Origin: Chryseolinea soli
GTDB taxonomy: Bacteria; Bacteroidota; Bacteroidia; Cytophagales; Cyclobacteriaceae
NCBI RefSeq assembly: GCF_003589925.1
Contig: NZ_CP032382.1
Location: forward strand, 3,534,001-3,598,000
Direction: 5' to 3'
Length of the DNA stretch: 64,000 nucleotides
This document shows positions 17,519 through 24,469 of the stretch, piece after piece; position 1 is the stretch's first letter; every line of letters begins with the position of its first letter. The notes beneath the pieces were generated by a model. The model was given only the letters and a program-made list of their open reading frames with translations, was not told the origin of the DNA and made no database searches. The position numbers and the translations under genes are program-made.

Positions 17519-17604
17519 CGGGGCCGGGCTATCCGTTCCAAGTCCGCCCAACACACAAAGCCAACGCACTTCGGGCTTTCCACTGCTATCCCTGGCCGGC
17601 CCCG
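17519..17604. repeat. Structured intergenic element, possible dispersed repeat
   Basis: CGGGGCCGG (17519-17527) pairs perfectly with CCGGCCCCG (17596-17604), enclosing about 68 bases. The inner part contains GGGCTATCC (17525-17533) and the related CTGCTATCC (17583-17591). The block is strongly GC-rich and abuts the AT-rich Imm49 island. Its make-up resembles short dispersed intergenic repeats seen in Bacteroidota genomes, from memory. The overlapping short reading frames in this stretch show no coding character. Confidence 0.4.
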
Positions 17605-17636
17605 GAAATAAGCATTCGGCCTCTGCGGAGAAAAAA

Positions 17637-18494
17637 TTATTTTATATTTAGTTCGCAATCTTTAAAATCACCTTCAAATAACCATCGAGGTATATAGTCA
17701 CTTTCTACAGTAATAGAAATTCCGTTATCATAGGCATAGGAGCAAATCATAAGGAGTGGAAAGGAAACCCAACCCCAGAAATCAGCCGCTCTATCTTTCT
17801 TACTAAAATATTCTTTATGTTTATTCAAAGCTTTTTCAAGAAGATCATTAAAACCAAATGCATCTTTTTGAAGAACTGATTTACATAACATTATAACCGG
17901 AGTTCCCTGATTGTCAATCCAATTTCTTGATGGATTAGTTTTACTAAACTCTTTTTCTTTTAACTCATAAATCTCAATAGCTTTCTCTAAATACTTAGAA
18001 TCTTCAAAAAGAACTTTATAAACTTCGACTTCGGCTATTCTTACATCGTCAAAAGAAACGTTTCCTTGTTTCATAAACCTGTTCTCAAGACCTGTTAAAA
18101 AATCAATAGCTTTTTTATCCCTTAAAATAATGGCTGTATAAAACACTGTCATCCATGTTCCGAAATCAATATAATCTCTAGTCTCCTTTCCAACCGTTTT
18201 GATTGTTGTCTTTCCTACTTGGATTTCTCTTTCTTTGTTTGGGTTAGAAGCCAACTTGAAATGATTCAACCCAAATTGAAGAGCGTAAAAAAAGCTCTGA
18301 AAAATTTCATCTTTATCGCAGTTTAAAACAATCGAGTATCCAATGTCATTTATTATGCTTGTATAAAAGGAAATTATGTCTCGCGATCTAAAATCTATTT
18401 TTAATGCCTCTACATAAGATGATAACCTTACTTTGAATTTTTCATGGTAAGTTTCTATCCTATCAATTTGAAACCCTATGTCGTGTCTATCCAT
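17637..18494 (-). CDS. Imm49-family immunity protein
   Basis: 285 residues from ATG 18494 (MDRHDIGFQIDRIETYHEKF); a TTG two codons upstream is possible. The protein is all-helical, with features I associate with immunity protein 49: SFFYALQFGLNHFKLAS in the middle, TWMTVFYTAIILRDKKAIDF, and a C-terminal RAADFWGWVSFPLLMICSYA. Imm49 proteins protect against toxins of polymorphic toxin systems. No toxin gene is adjacent. The gene is strongly AT-rich compared with everything around it and begins two bases after the stop of a truncated serine-hydrolase gene, so the island was probably acquired horizontally. It may be an orphan immunity gene against toxins of competitors. Confidence 0.75.
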   Translation of the reverse strand: MDRHDIGFQIDRIETYHEKFKVRLSSYVEALKIDFRSRDIISFYTSIINDIGYSIVLNCDKDEIFQSFFYALQFGLNHFKLASNPNKEREIQVGKTTIKTVGKETRDYIDFGTWMTVFYTAIILRDKKAIDFLTGLENRFMKQGNVSFDDVRIAEVEVYKVLFEDSKYLEKAIEIYELKEKEFSKTNPSRNWIDNQGTPVIMLCKSVLQKDAFGFNDLLEKALNKHKEYFSKKDRAADFWGWVSFPLLMICSYAYDNGISITVESDYIPRWLFEGDFKDCELNIK

Positions 18495-18496
18495 TT

Positions 18497-18794
18497 TCAA
18501 TTTGAAAATTCTTTAATAATTAAGCCACCTAATTCTCCTTTCGAATATTTCTCCAGAACAAGTTTATTGTTTTTGTATATAAGCAGACTGTGTCTGTTGG
18601 GATAAAAACCCGAATCAATGTCTTCAATGATTTGTTTAATTACTGCTCTATTCATTCCTACATCTTCCAATGTAGAAGTCGTAATGCCGTCATGTAGGTC
18701 ATCGGGTCTTTTTGAATCACCCTGGGTTGTTTGTCCAAACCCACAATTGTAAATGAGGAAACTGAAAATCAGAAGAGCTAATCGTTTTTTTCAT
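18497..18794 (-). pseudogene. Truncated serine hydrolase (beta-lactamase-related) fragment
   Basis: Reading the minus strand from 18790, an open frame of 97 codons begins KKRLALLIFSFLIYNCGFGQ (a lipoprotein or secretion signal) and continues with LHDGITTSTLEDVGM and NRHSLLIYKNNKLVLEKY, the typical N-terminus of exported class C beta-lactamase-related hydrolases. It then ends in GELGGLIIKEFSN and a stop, before the catalytic SxxK motif. The only suitable ATG (18794-18792) is out of frame by one base: the run after it has seven A, six would restore the frame. So it appears both frameshifted and truncated. It is AT-rich like the Imm49 gene that starts two bases after its stop. Confidence 0.7.
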
Positions 18795-18822
18795 GTTATT
18801 TTATTAGTCTAATGGCTTGCCG

Positions 18823-18881
18823 CCAACTAGCGAATATATGCCATTAGTGGCATATACCGGTATTTTGCAGCGCGAAGTTGG
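18823..18881. repeat. Cruciform-like element at the edge of the AT-rich island
   Basis: TATATGCCA (18835-18843) and TGGCATATA (18848-18856) form a perfect 9-bp hairpin with a TTAG loop. It lies inside an outer pair, CCAACT (18823-18828) with AGTTGG (18876-18881). An imperfect outer core around an inner hairpin resembles integron attC folding, but the core sites deviate from the GTTRRRY consensus, so this is only a candidate recombination site. Confidence 0.4.
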
Positions 18882-18967
18882 GGGAGTTTAGCAGGAAAGG
18901 ACAAAAACCATATTACATACACTGTGGTGACCGGAAACTGATCTACCCGCTTACTATAAGACCGTCT

Positions 18968-19639
18968 CTAAAATTGTTCAACAATAACTTTTGAGGATGC
19001 TGCTCCCAGCGAGATCAGTGTTTTTTGCAAAGCGAGCACCATGGGGTCAGGGCCGCAAAGATAAAAATAGGAAGAGAAGGTAGGCAACTTTTCTTTCAGG
19101 TAAACCGCATCGATCATGCGATGATCAAATGATTTTGTCTCTTCCTGCGTAAGCGTGTTGATAAAATTCTTGCCAAGCATTTGCGTGAACTCTTCGCGCA
19201 GGATGATATCCTTTTCGGTGTTGTTGGAAAAGATCAGCGTGTTGTTGCCCAGTTTCCCCTCTTTTTTCAATTGCCGGAAGATGGCGATAAACGGGGTTAC
19301 CCCTGCACCACCTGCAATGAAAACACCTTCGCCATAGTAGTGGATGGCACCGAACACATCATGGATGATCAATTGATCGCCGGCTTTCAACTTGCCCAGG
19401 TGATTGGTGACGCCGTTGTGATCCGTATAGATCTTAATGGTGAATTCCAGGTGATCCCACTCCGTCAGCCCGGTGAAGGTGAAGGGTCTTTTCTCATCCT
19501 TCATTTCCGGCGTGTTGATGGAAATGTCGGCTGCTTGGCCGGGCACGAAGGTAAGGCCTTTAGGTCTTTCCAACGTGAATCGCCTGACGTTGTGCGTAAC
19601 CGGTTCAACTTTCAATATGTTGACGATGGCAGGTTCCAT
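18968..19639 (-). CDS. FAD/NAD(P)-binding flavodoxin/ferredoxin reductase-like oxidoreductase
   Basis: 223 residues. FAD-binding barrel with KRPFTFTGL (the RxYS/T-like motif), NAD(P)-binding lobe with FIAGGAGVTPFIAIFRQL, FYLCGPDPMV, and a typical C-terminal VEQF. There is no 2Fe-2S domain, so it must use a separate electron acceptor or donor. Many related Bacteroidota proteins are annotated as flavodoxin reductases. It is divergent from a membrane-bound AraC regulator (55 bases between starts), which suggests regulation by it, and a DoxX-like membrane protein lies beyond that regulator. Confidence 0.87.
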   Translation of the reverse strand: MEPAIVNILKVEPVTHNVRRFTLERPKGLTFVPGQAADISINTPEMKDEKRPFTFTGLTEWDHLEFTIKIYTDHNGVTNHLGKLKAGDQLIIHDVFGAIHYYGEGVFIAGGAGVTPFIAIFRQLKKEGKLGNNTLIFSNNTEKDIILREEFTQMLGKNFINTLTQEETKSFDHRMIDAVYLKEKLPTFSSYFYLCGPDPMVLALQKTLISLGAASSKVIVEQF

Positions 19640-19694
19640 AACGAAAGATAGTTATAAATAATAATTAAATATCTTGCATCGAACAATCTCGTGC

Positions 19695-20858
19695 ATGCAA
19701 GAACTTACACTTTACACCCTCGCTGCCGGCAGTGTTTTTTTACTGGCCTTTCTGTCCGTCGCAAATCCAAAGGGAACAAACGACGCGGCAAATAAATGGC
19801 TGGGAGTTTTTCTGTTTTCGTTTGGTTGTGCGTTGCTGGAGCGGGCTTTGTTGTCGAGTCCACCGACTAGACCACCCGAGGCATTCATCGTGATGACGGA
19901 GCTGTCCAGGTTTGCCCTTGCACCGGCGTTGTACCTGAGCGTATTGAATTTTACATCACCGGGGCGAAAGTTCAAAAAGGCCGAGTATCTTCATTTTTTG
20001 CCGTTCCTTCTTTTCGCCTTGTGTTCGCTCATCACTTTCTTTTTGTCGCCGCACGCATCGCCGATACTCCCACCCGCCTTGGGAAAAATGCTGGGAGTGG
20101 TTGTGTTCCTGAGTGTGAAAATTCAGGTGGTGGTCTATTGGCTGTTGAGCTACGGCAAGCTCGTCCGGCACCAACGCAACATCCGGTTATTTGCCTCTGC
20201 AACGGGAAGTATTGACCTCCGCTGGTTGCAATATTTTCTCTGGGCGCTGGTGTTCATGATCTTTCTCTGGTTCAACGAGTTGTTCTTTGACATCACCATC
20301 ATTAAAGACCTGGCCCCGTTCGGATACCTGGTGGCCGTTTATTTCCTCGGCTACTTTTCGCTCCGGCAGCAAGAAATATTCCGCTTTGAGAAACAAGAGG
20401 TGGAAGCGATTCGCGAAATATTGGAAGAAGACCCGGTCTTCACCACGAAAGCGCCCCGTCTTTCCGGCGAAGCGGTAGCGGCGTTGAAGGAGAAAATGAG
20501 ATCGATCATGGAACACGATAAAGCGTTCCTGGACCAGGAATTGGATTTGCCGCAGTTGGCCCGACGCATGCACATTTCCTCACATGATCTTTCCTACCTG
20601 CTCAATGCCGGGTTTGGAGAAAGTTTTTTCCAGTTTGTCAACCGTTACCGTGTAGAGGAAGCAAAAACACTTTTACTTTCTCCCAAACATCGCCATCTCA
20701 ACGTGCTGGGCGTCGCCTACGAGGCGGGGTTCAGTTCCAAAACCACCTTCAATACAACGTTCAAGAAGTTTACCGGCCAATCGCCCACCCAATTCCAACG
20801 GAACGCATTGGCGGAAGTCCGGTCTTCGCCGCCGGCACATCCCGGGAAGGCCGGATGA
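19695..20858 (+). CDS. Membrane-bound AraC family regulator
   Basis: 387 residues from ATG 19695 (MQELTLYTLAAGSVFLLAFL); a TTG at 19674 is less likely. The N-terminal 215 residues contain about seven hydrophobic segments, including KAEYLHFLPFLLFALCSLIT and WLQYFLWALVFMIFLWF. The C-terminal part (about 265-370) is a double AraC HTH with LPQLARRMHISSHDLSYLL and LNVLGVAYEAGFSSKTTFNT, then FKKFTGQSPTQFQR. This is a common Bacteroidota type in which a membrane domain senses an unknown signal. It stands between a divergent flavin reductase and a downstream DoxX-like gene, both plausible targets. Confidence 0.9.
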   Translation: MQELTLYTLAAGSVFLLAFLSVANPKGTNDAANKWLGVFLFSFGCALLERALLSSPPTRPPEAFIVMTELSRFALAPALYLSVLNFTSPGRKFKKAEYLHFLPFLLFALCSLITFFLSPHASPILPPALGKMLGVVVFLSVKIQVVVYWLLSYGKLVRHQRNIRLFASATGSIDLRWLQYFLWALVFMIFLWFNELFFDITIIKDLAPFGYLVAVYFLGYFSLRQQEIFRFEKQEVEAIREILEEDPVFTTKAPRLSGEAVAALKEKMRSIMEHDKAFLDQELDLPQLARRMHISSHDLSYLLNAGFGESFFQFVNRYRVEEAKTLLLSPKHRHLNVLGVAYEAGFSSKTTFNTTFKKFTGQSPTQFQRNALAEVRSSPPAHPGKAG

Positions 20859-20992
20859 ACACACACGGATAAAAGCAATTTTTGGTTAGATCCACGAAAA
20901 AAGGAATGGAAAGGGGTTCGGGTGGTTCCATCGGAACATCCCGGCGACCGGAGCTGCCTACTTTTAGCGCTCATCCTAAATCAAAAATCAAA

Positions 20993-22084
20993 ATGAACGC
21001 CCGTTCCTTTCTTCAAAAATTTGTCGCCTGCTTTCTGGCCGGCCTGTCCGTTATGGCCGCCACGCTAAGAATCGGCCGAAGATTTATTTCTCCTTGGATT
21101 CCCCTTCCGGTCATCGCGGCCTTTGCGTTTATCTTTTTTGTATCTGCTATAGTTCTCGCCGTGGTATGGCATAGACGAGAGAAAGCCAAAGCTCCGGACG
21201 CATCTTCGCCCCTCTGGATGCAGTTGAATTTTTGGCAGGCCCTGCTTCGCTATGCCGTTGCGCTCGACCTCTCGATGTTCGGTTGGCAAAAGATCTTCCA
21301 CCTTCAGATGGTGTCACCGTTGGGCTTGCTCGACCTGCCCTTCAGCAGCCTTTCCGGCGAGGACCTTACGTGGAGTTACTTCGGACATTCCTATCCCATG
21401 GTGGTGGCGATCGGTAGCCTGCAGATCCTGGGGTCGTTCCTGTTGCTTTTTAACCGCACGCGTCTGTTGGCGTTGTTCACTTTGTTGCCGGTACTGCTCA
21501 ACATCGTGTTGATCGATTTCTTTTATGGGTTGGATTGGGGTGAACGGCTCTATGCTTCTGTCATTTTCGGGGAACTGCTCTATCTCCTGTTGTCGGAATA
21601 TGACCGGCTGGTGGAATTCTTTTTTAAAGCGCAGACCGCCATGCCTTCCGTTGTCTTTAAAAACATGCACATCAAAAAAGGCATGCGTTTGTCGGTTATC
21701 GGTATTCCCCTCCTCCTTATTGCAGCCTATGAAAATCCGGATAAACATCCTTCGCTGACAGGCAAATACAACGTGACGAAACTGCAATTGAACCACGCAA
21801 CGTTGAAGCCCGGCACTTGCCAGGACAGCGTATTGACTACGGTATATCTCGATGTCGGAAACGACGTGGTGTTTGAATTTAACAACCCGGAAAGACGCCT
21901 GATCGGTCACTACACCTACGCGGAACAAACCGGAAAGCTAGACGCTGCGTGGCATTATCCGCCAACGTTCCATACGCCGTTGCAGGCGATACTGACTTCA
22001 CAAAACGATTCGGATCTAACCTTAACGGGAACGATGGGGGAGGACCAAATAATCATCGAAATGCACAAGATTCGAGGAAGATAA
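20993..22084 (+). CDS. DoxX-like integral membrane protein
   Basis: 363 residues from ATG 20993 (MNARSFLQKFVACF). The first 240 residues hold about seven hydrophobic segments in a DoxX-like arrangement (LRYAVALDLSMFGWQKIFHL, YPMVVAIGSLQILGSFLLLF, LALFTLLPVLLNIVLIDFFY). The last 95 residues are soluble, probably beta-rich (LTGKYNVTKLQLNH, DLTLTGTMGEDQIIIEMHK). DoxX-family proteins are often tied to thiol redox or respiration, but this longer subgroup is uncharacterised. It follows the membrane-bound AraC gene after 134 bases, and the flavin reductase lies on the other side of that regulator; a shared redox role is a guess. Confidence 0.7.
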   Translation: MNARSFLQKFVACFLAGLSVMAATLRIGRRFISPWIPLPVIAAFAFIFFVSAIVLAVVWHRREKAKAPDASSPLWMQLNFWQALLRYAVALDLSMFGWQKIFHLQMVSPLGLLDLPFSSLSGEDLTWSYFGHSYPMVVAIGSLQILGSFLLLFNRTRLLALFTLLPVLLNIVLIDFFYGLDWGERLYASVIFGELLYLLLSEYDRLVEFFFKAQTAMPSVVFKNMHIKKGMRLSVIGIPLLLIAAYENPDKHPSLTGKYNVTKLQLNHATLKPGTCQDSVLTTVYLDVGNDVVFEFNNPERRLIGHYTYAEQTGKLDAAWHYPPTFHTPLQAILTSQNDSDLTLTGTMGEDQIIIEMHKIRGR

Positions 22085-22402
22085 AGCATCAAAAAATGAA
22101 CAGAAAACAACGACCAAGTTGAGAGTGATTTTTGCACGAGAGATGCCCGGTTAATGGCATCAATGCCCACCCTAAGCCTGATGGCGAGCCGCATTTATGG
22201 GAAAAACGAGTTCCATTTTGGGCTTTTGTTCGCGTGGATGCCAGGTCTTTAGGCTTTGGTTTTTACATGAAAGGCTGCAAATCCCCCTTTTCTGAGCGAA
22301 TTTAAAGGGTTACCTTTACCCCAGAGTAAGGGTATATACCACGGTATACAATTTGATATCCCCCCGTTAGATTTAAGCGTTCCCTAACAACCCTTTCGTT
22401 TT
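22085..22402. other. Intergenic region with the first esterase promoter
   Basis: 318 bases without a convincing gene. The only clear signal is the box at 22342-22359 near the end. There is an imperfect repeat of GGTATA (22331 and 22343) and no visible terminator for the DoxX-like gene. Confidence 0.6.
22342..22359 (+). promoter_or_regulatory. Conserved box before esterase 1
   Basis: CGGTATACAATTTGATAT ends 43 bases before the ATG of the first esterase. An 18-base box differing at only two positions (CGGTATGCAATTTGATAC, 23483-23500) ends 44 bases before the second esterase. ATACAATTTG resembles a Bacteroidota -7 element with one extra spacer base. Confidence 0.6.
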
Positions 22403-23305
22403 ATGAAAAACAAGATCTCTATCCTGTTGGCCTTCGGGTTAATTGTGCTAGGATGTACCAAAGATCCCGTGCAACCCGTTACCCCTAACACCGATCCCAG
22501 CAATCCAAACACTCCCGGAGACACCACCCGTACGAACCCGGGAGACACCACAAACACAAATCCTGTTACCGAAGACAAAGGCATACTAAAAGCCATGCCA
22601 CGCGGTACCGACGATGCTCCTTACGGGTATTATGTCTATACCCCGGAAGCTTACACTACAGACACCTTGAAGTATCCACTGCTGATCTACTTGCACGGTT
22701 CCGATGAAACCGGCGATAGCCAGGGTTCCCCTACCGAATTGGAAAAAGTCCTGGGCGCCGGTCCCCCGAAAATGATCGACACCAAACACTGGGCACCGCT
22801 GCACCCTATGGTCGTGGTTGCGCCGCAGTGTCATGAAGGATGGTGGGATCGCGAACATGTGCGCACGTTCATCCGGTTCATCAGCACCACGTATCGCGTT
22901 GACACCACACGCATTTACCTCACCGGTATGAGTATGGGCGGCAACGCTACCATCGATCAATTGAATTCTTACGACAACAATCAGATTGCTGCAGCAGTGC
23001 CCATCGCAGCGGGTGGCGTGATGAACGATTTGTTTACGCAACGCATGGCCGCCGTGCCCTTGTGGTTCTTTCATGGCGAACAGGACGAAACGGTTCTTCC
23101 TGAGTACGTCATGGCCGTTGCACCCGCTATAAATGCCCTGTCGCCCACCGTCCGCGCCAAGCTGACTTTATACCCTGGGGTGGCCCATGAATGCGGGGAA
23201 ATGACCTATACGGGCTCAGGCATGGGCAAAGAAGACCCTTCTTTCAGCGCCTTCAATATGGACGTCTTCACGTGGATGTATCAATACACCAAGCCAAGTC
23301 ATTAG
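22403..23305 (+). CDS. Lipoprotein alpha/beta hydrolase (carboxylesterase-like), copy 1
   Basis: 300 residues. Lipoprotein signal ending LIVLGCTKD (Cys18), then a Thr/Pro/Asn-rich linker with the repeated unit NPGDTT (about 25-55). The hydrolase domain has the oxyanion strand LLIYLHGSDETG, the nucleophile elbow LTGMSMGGNA (Ser), the acid in HGEQDETVLP and the His in PGVAHECGE. This is the PHB-depolymerase / prolyl-oligopeptidase-like family of secreted esterases, often linked to polysaccharide deacetylation or feruloyl ester cleavage. It has a close paralogue directly downstream and is followed by a strong terminator. Confidence 0.9.
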   Translation: MKNKISILLAFGLIVLGCTKDPVQPVTPNTDPSNPNTPGDTTRTNPGDTTNTNPVTEDKGILKAMPRGTDDAPYGYYVYTPEAYTTDTLKYPLLIYLHGSDETGDSQGSPTELEKVLGAGPPKMIDTKHWAPLHPMVVVAPQCHEGWWDREHVRTFIRFISTTYRVDTTRIYLTGMSMGGNATIDQLNSYDNNQIAAAVPIAAGGVMNDLFTQRMAAVPLWFFHGEQDETVLPEYVMAVAPAINALSPTVRAKLTLYPGVAHECGEMTYTGSGMGKEDPSFSAFNMDVFTWMYQYTKPSH

Positions 23306-23363
23306 CATCCCGACAAGGACCGCCTGTTGAATTTGTGGTTTAGTATGGGGGCTTATAACACAG

Positions 23364-23391
23364 AGGTGCCGGTTGTTCCGGCACCTTTTTT
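23364..23391 (+). terminator. Rho-independent terminator between the two esterases
   Basis: Perfect 9-bp stem AGGTGCCGG / CCGGCACCT with loop TTGTT, followed by TTTTT, 58 bases after the stop codon of esterase 1. It shows that the two esterases are separate transcription units. Confidence 0.92.
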
Positions 23392-23482
23392 ATTGCTACC
23401 CGGCGGCACTCAACGGCCCAGCCCTGCGTTCAACGCGAAATTCTGGGCTCCATCCCAACCCAACGGCCAGGGCCGGTTTTAG

Positions 23483-23500
23483 CGGTATGCAATTTGATAC
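23483..23500 (+). promoter_or_regulatory. Conserved box before esterase 2
   Basis: CGGTATGCAATTTGATAC, 16 of 18 bases identical to the box at 22342-22359 and at almost the same distance from the start codon. The duplication that made the two esterases therefore included the promoter, which has been retained while flanking bases diverged. Confidence 0.6.
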
Positions 23501-23544
23501 CTTTGAGGTCGTTAAAAAGTTTGACCTCTCAACCTCAGTAAATC

Positions 23545-24411
23545 ATGAAAAACACAATGGTAAACGTGCTGGCGGCGGCTTTGATTTTGCTGGGATGCTC
23601 GAAAGATCCTATTCAACAAATTTCGCCCGAACCGGAAACGTCCAACCCGGCGGACACGGCGACCAACAATAAACCCACACCCGATACGGGGGGTACGCAC
23701 AAGGCCATGCTCTTGGGCTCGGATGCAGCGCCCTATGGATATTATGTCTACACGCCATCCAGTTATAAAAAAGACGGCCCTGCATTTCCGTTGCTCATTT
23801 TTCTTCACGGCGCAGGCGAAACAGGCAACAGCAAAACTTCGCCGGCCGAATTGGAGAAGGTGTTAGTGAACGGTCCGCCAAACATGATCAAAAATAAAAC
23901 CTGGGCACCCACACATCCCATGATCGTGGTGTCGCCGCAGTGTCATGAAGGATGGTGGGACCGCGATCACGTACGGCAGTTTATTAAATTCATCAGCACC
24001 ACATATCGCGTAGATCAAAAACGCATTTACCTCACGGGACTGAGCATGGGCGGGTATGGCACATTTGATCAGCTCAACTCTTATGATGACAATCAGATCG
24101 CAGCGGCCGTGCCCATCGCCGGCAGTGGCATCGTGAACGCTTTGTTCACACAACGAATTTCCAAAGTGCCGATCTGGGTCTTTCACGGAGAGGCCGACAA
24201 GATCGTGCCTCCGGATTTTTCAAAGGCCATCGTTCCCGCGATAAATGCCCTGAATCCCAAGGTCCGCGCAAAACTAACCCTGTACCCGGGTGTAGAACAC
24301 AACAGTTGGAAAATGACCTATACAGGTTCGGGCATGGGCAAGGAAGATCCGGCCTATGATCCCTTCGCAATGGACATTTACGATTGGATGTACCAATACA
24401 CAAAGCCCTAG
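23545..24411 (+). CDS. Lipoprotein alpha/beta hydrolase (carboxylesterase-like), copy 2
   Basis: 288 residues, highly similar to copy 1 over the whole hydrolase domain. Lipoprotein signal ending LILLGCSKDP; a shorter linker than copy 1; LLIFLHGAGETG; nucleophile in LTGLSMGGYG; acid in HGEADKIVPP; His in PGVEHNSWK. Copy 2 has the standard GAGETG after the oxyanion His-Gly, whereas copy 1 has GSDETG, and the residue after the catalytic His differs (NSW against ECG), so the substrate pockets probably differ. It faces the convergent MacB-like gene with only 58 bases between. Confidence 0.9.
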   Translation: MKNTMVNVLAAALILLGCSKDPIQQISPEPETSNPADTATNNKPTPDTGGTHKAMLLGSDAAPYGYYVYTPSSYKKDGPAFPLLIFLHGAGETGNSKTSPAELEKVLVNGPPNMIKNKTWAPTHPMIVVSPQCHEGWWDRDHVRQFIKFISTTYRVDQKRIYLTGLSMGGYGTFDQLNSYDDNQIAAAVPIAGSGIVNALFTQRISKVPIWVFHGEADKIVPPDFSKAIVPAINALNPKVRAKLTLYPGVEHNSWKMTYTGSGMGKEDPAYDPFAMDIYDWMYQYTKP

Positions 24412-24469
24412 CGTCGATTTTATTTGAAAGATTTAACGCTTTGAAATGATGGGGGCCAAAGTGCTTCGC

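Noticed and set aside
17434..17697. Overlapping short frames on both strands (65-74 codons)
   Set aside because: They fall in a GC-rich foldable element, contain no domain and contradict each other; no start signal is evident.
18823..18881. True integron attC site
   Set aside because: The outer pair does not match the GTTRRRY/RYYYAAC core closely, and no integrase or second cassette is visible; kept only as a candidate element.
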